A stretch of DNA of 64,000 nt, from assembly GCF_041146395.1 (NCBI RefSeq), contig NC_091000.1:11360501-11424500 (forward strand), read 5' to 3'. The DNA is from Eulemur rufifrons. Lineage: Eukaryota; Chordata; Mammalia; Primates; Lemuridae. The notes under the pieces were generated by a model. It saw only the letters and a program-made list of their open reading frames with translations. It did no database searches and had not been told where the DNA came from. A program made the translations under genes and the position numbers. Below are positions 61,701-64,000 of the stretch, piece after piece (position 1 is the stretch's first letter; every line of letters begins with the position of its first letter).

Positions 61701-64000
61701 AATATTTAATACATATCTGTTCCAGGAGTTAATGAATGGTTGAAATGCCTTATCATTATAGCAGTGCTTTGGTTCCGGTTTTAGAGTCTGTAAAGGAAAG
61801 CATCAATACATGTCCTCCATCTGGCAGGTGATCTGTAGGAACTCCTGCAACATAACATCTGTTTCTCTCTTTTTTTAGCTTTGCAGAAATGTCAAATATT
61901 TCTGTGCCAGGGTAATTTTTATATAGACTAGTTTATTTTCTCCCTTTACTTTTATATCTGTTGTTTCTGAACAGCACATTCCCGCGTTACGGTGTAAATA
62001 TCTTAAATGGAAATGTGCAATCCTATTTATCTCCTGTGGTTGAAACATTTCCCATTTCATTTTGAGTTTTTAGCCACGGTGTGTGAAAAGTTGCACTTTT
62101 CATCAGTATTTTTATATAATTTGGCCATCACTAGAATGAAGCAATAAGGCTTTATTAATATTAATATGTTCAGTCATATCATTAGTAAAGACACTATATA
62201 GCACAGTTTACACATGCACATCGTAATGGAATAGGACTGAATTATAAAAGATTTTTTTCTAATTCTTTTATAATTAGAAGTAGACTGGTAAAATTATAGT
62301 CTCGATTGCCACCTATTTTTGCTTATTTATCCTACCTCTTAGAATTTTTTCCAACCTCCCAAGATAATAGGATCGAAAAAACAGAAAGTATAATGATAAA
62401 TCAGTTAGTTCTTTTTGGATTTCATGAAGATTGAAGATATATACTAAATTATATGCGAATTTTAGTCATATCCACACTCAATTACTACAAATAATCAAGA
62501 ATTTTTTATCATCACATTTCTTGTGGTTCCGAAACAGCTATTTCAAGTCCTCTTTAAGGGTATCCTAAATTACTGTGCACCATTGAAATCAATGTCCCTT
62601 GTACCAATTGTCATTTATCAGTATGTTTTCAGACTTTTCATCTTAAATCACAGTGTCTGTCTTTATAGTGCCCTTTTAAGCATTCAGATTACTATTCTCT
62701 ATTAAGTAAAACACACAGAAAACACATTTCTTGCTTGCATACGTAAATGGATTGGACATCTACAGGATTCTGCTTGACATTCTTTAAGAGGAGGGGAAAG
62801 AAAGAACAGTGAGATTTCCACATCTGCTAAATAATCATTAGCAAGTAGGATTGAATTCTGTCTTCTTTTTCAACCTAAGACCAGCTGTTGAAGTACACTT
62901 GAAGGGCCCCTTATTTACTGCATATTTCAGTAGCTTGCTAAGGATTCAGTTACCTAGTTCCACCGCTCTGATCAAGGGGACTGATTTACTTTGTACACCA
63001 TTGTTATTGAAAGCATTCCTTATTTGTTTTGCTTCTGAAATGTTCTATAAAAGGTCAGACAGGGTGTCTTTCTCTGATTTCATCATGCCTTTGAGAATAA
63101 CCTCTGCTACCAATTATGTGTTACTTGGATGGGTGCTAAGATACCCCAGGGCTTCTTTCCTTTGGCTTTAGTACATGTTTGCTTTTGTCATTTATATTGC
63201 TGAGTCAAAGGTGTTTTAATGTCCATATGATATTTAGCATTAGTGAAAACCAAATAGAAAAATGAACAGATTTTATCTGTTTTAACATGATTTGGTAGTG
63301 TTGCCAGAGATACATTTGCCATGACTTGTGCATCCTAATCAAAGGCTTTAATTTATTTTGAGAGTTTCCTTGTTGTTGTTGGCGTCATTACTGTTTTTGT
63401 AACCATGGAATAAAGTCTTAACCTGGCATAGCACACGGCCGGGGGACTGAACAAAGCTAAGCTAATGCATAGTACTTTGGCCCTTCCACAGGAAACACCG
63501 TAAGAGTGACTGAATGTGAAAGTCAGATTTTGACTATTTCCAAATAGATCACAATACTGAATTATCAAGCTGGGGTTGTTTATTGTTTCTTACTTCCAGA
63601 CCATAATGTACTGTGTCAAATTGGCAAAACTGTGCAGCTATCCCTTGAGCTCTTGTATTTTGGCCTTTGTATTTAGGCTACCAATTGAATGTCAATATGA
63701 ATTTGCAAAGATATATACTGTTTGGAACATGCTCCCGTGTCTGCATAATTAACAAGTTTTGGATCCAACACTGTTTTCCCAAGTCGTAGACGTCAGAATT
63801 TCTTTGAAATCTCTTCATAGCAGATATATGCTACAGTGTTAACAGAACACTATACTTTTCTATAGTATTTCACTACTTTTAAAGATTAAATTTACTAATA
63901 CATATAGTAACATATCTGCACATTTATTGGTATATAAAGAAGGCCATATACTTCTTTACTATGATGAAGTTTTTCCCTCCAAAGATATATTATGGATATG
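61701..64000. other. Unassigned stretch to the window end
   Basis: AT-rich, with a 12-bp inverted repeat at 62240-62275 (separate entry). The 106-codon plus frame at 62851-63171 resembles no family I know. No repeats named. Confidence 0.4.
62240..62275. repeat. Perfect 12-bp inverted repeat (hairpin)
   Basis: aattataaaaga at 62240-62251 pairs exactly with tcttttataatt at 62264-62275 around a 12-base T-rich loop. It is AT-rich, so a role is doubtful. Confidence 0.85.

Overview
The window is nuclear DNA from a placental mammal, most likely a strepsirrhine primate (lemur or galago group). The clearest evidence is the Alu elements: three well-preserved copies (515-855, 29315-29654, 33140-33492) share a right arm and an extended A-rich linker that differ from human AluJ/S/Y and match my knowledge of lemur-lineage Alus. 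The rest of the repeat population is the usual ancient mammalian set: L2, MIR, L3/CR1, old L1, MaLR LTRs and hAT elements. The window holds no bacterial or viral gene organisation, CRISPR array, rRNA or tRNA that I can recognise.

I find no functional protein-coding exon. All open frames are short (171 codons at most), mostly lie in or beside repeats, and none encodes a recognisable intact protein. The one clear gene-derived sequence is a dead processed copy of ARPC3 (Arp2/3 complex subunit 3) on the minus strand at about 43600-44440. It has lost its start codon, carries in-frame stops, a six-base duplication and a one-base frameshift, and is inserted inside an old L2 element. The window is therefore probably intergenic or lies within a large intron.

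Layout. 1-4.2 kb: MIR, lemur-type Alu, old L1, and an L2 interrupted by a further insertion and an AluJ. 4.2-12 kb: mostly unassigned AT-rich sequence with MIRs and short tandem duplications. 12-15.5 kb: a MER1-type hAT element with perfect 8-bp duplications, then a long antisense L2 broken by an LTR, an Alu and a MER3-like hAT element. 16-23 kb: MIRs, an MLT1-like LTR, another hAT element, an L1 reverse-transcriptase fragment and a minus-strand L1 3' end. 23-35 kb: MIR and L2 pieces, LTR-like sequence, two lemur-type Alus, one inside a MIR, and an 84-bp piggyBac-like element flanked by TTAA. 35.8-39.5 kb: a string of antisense L2 copies, one keeping a decayed reverse-transcriptase region. 40.9-50.2 kb: several Alus and fossil Alu monomers, the ARPC3 pseudogene and a CpG cluster with splice-donor-like sites. 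50-64 kb: largely unassigned, with a MER1 element, L1 3' ends, an intact solo MLT1-type LTR and an L3/CR1 fragment.

Repeat family names are assigned by eye from remembered consensus features; boundaries of old elements are approximate to tens of bases. No undescribed biological system is evident. The best leads are the TTAA-flanked 84-bp element, the CpG/splice-donor cluster at 46.88-47.1 kb, a 27-bp CpG-bearing palindrome at 23.1 kb, and the nested insertion histories.
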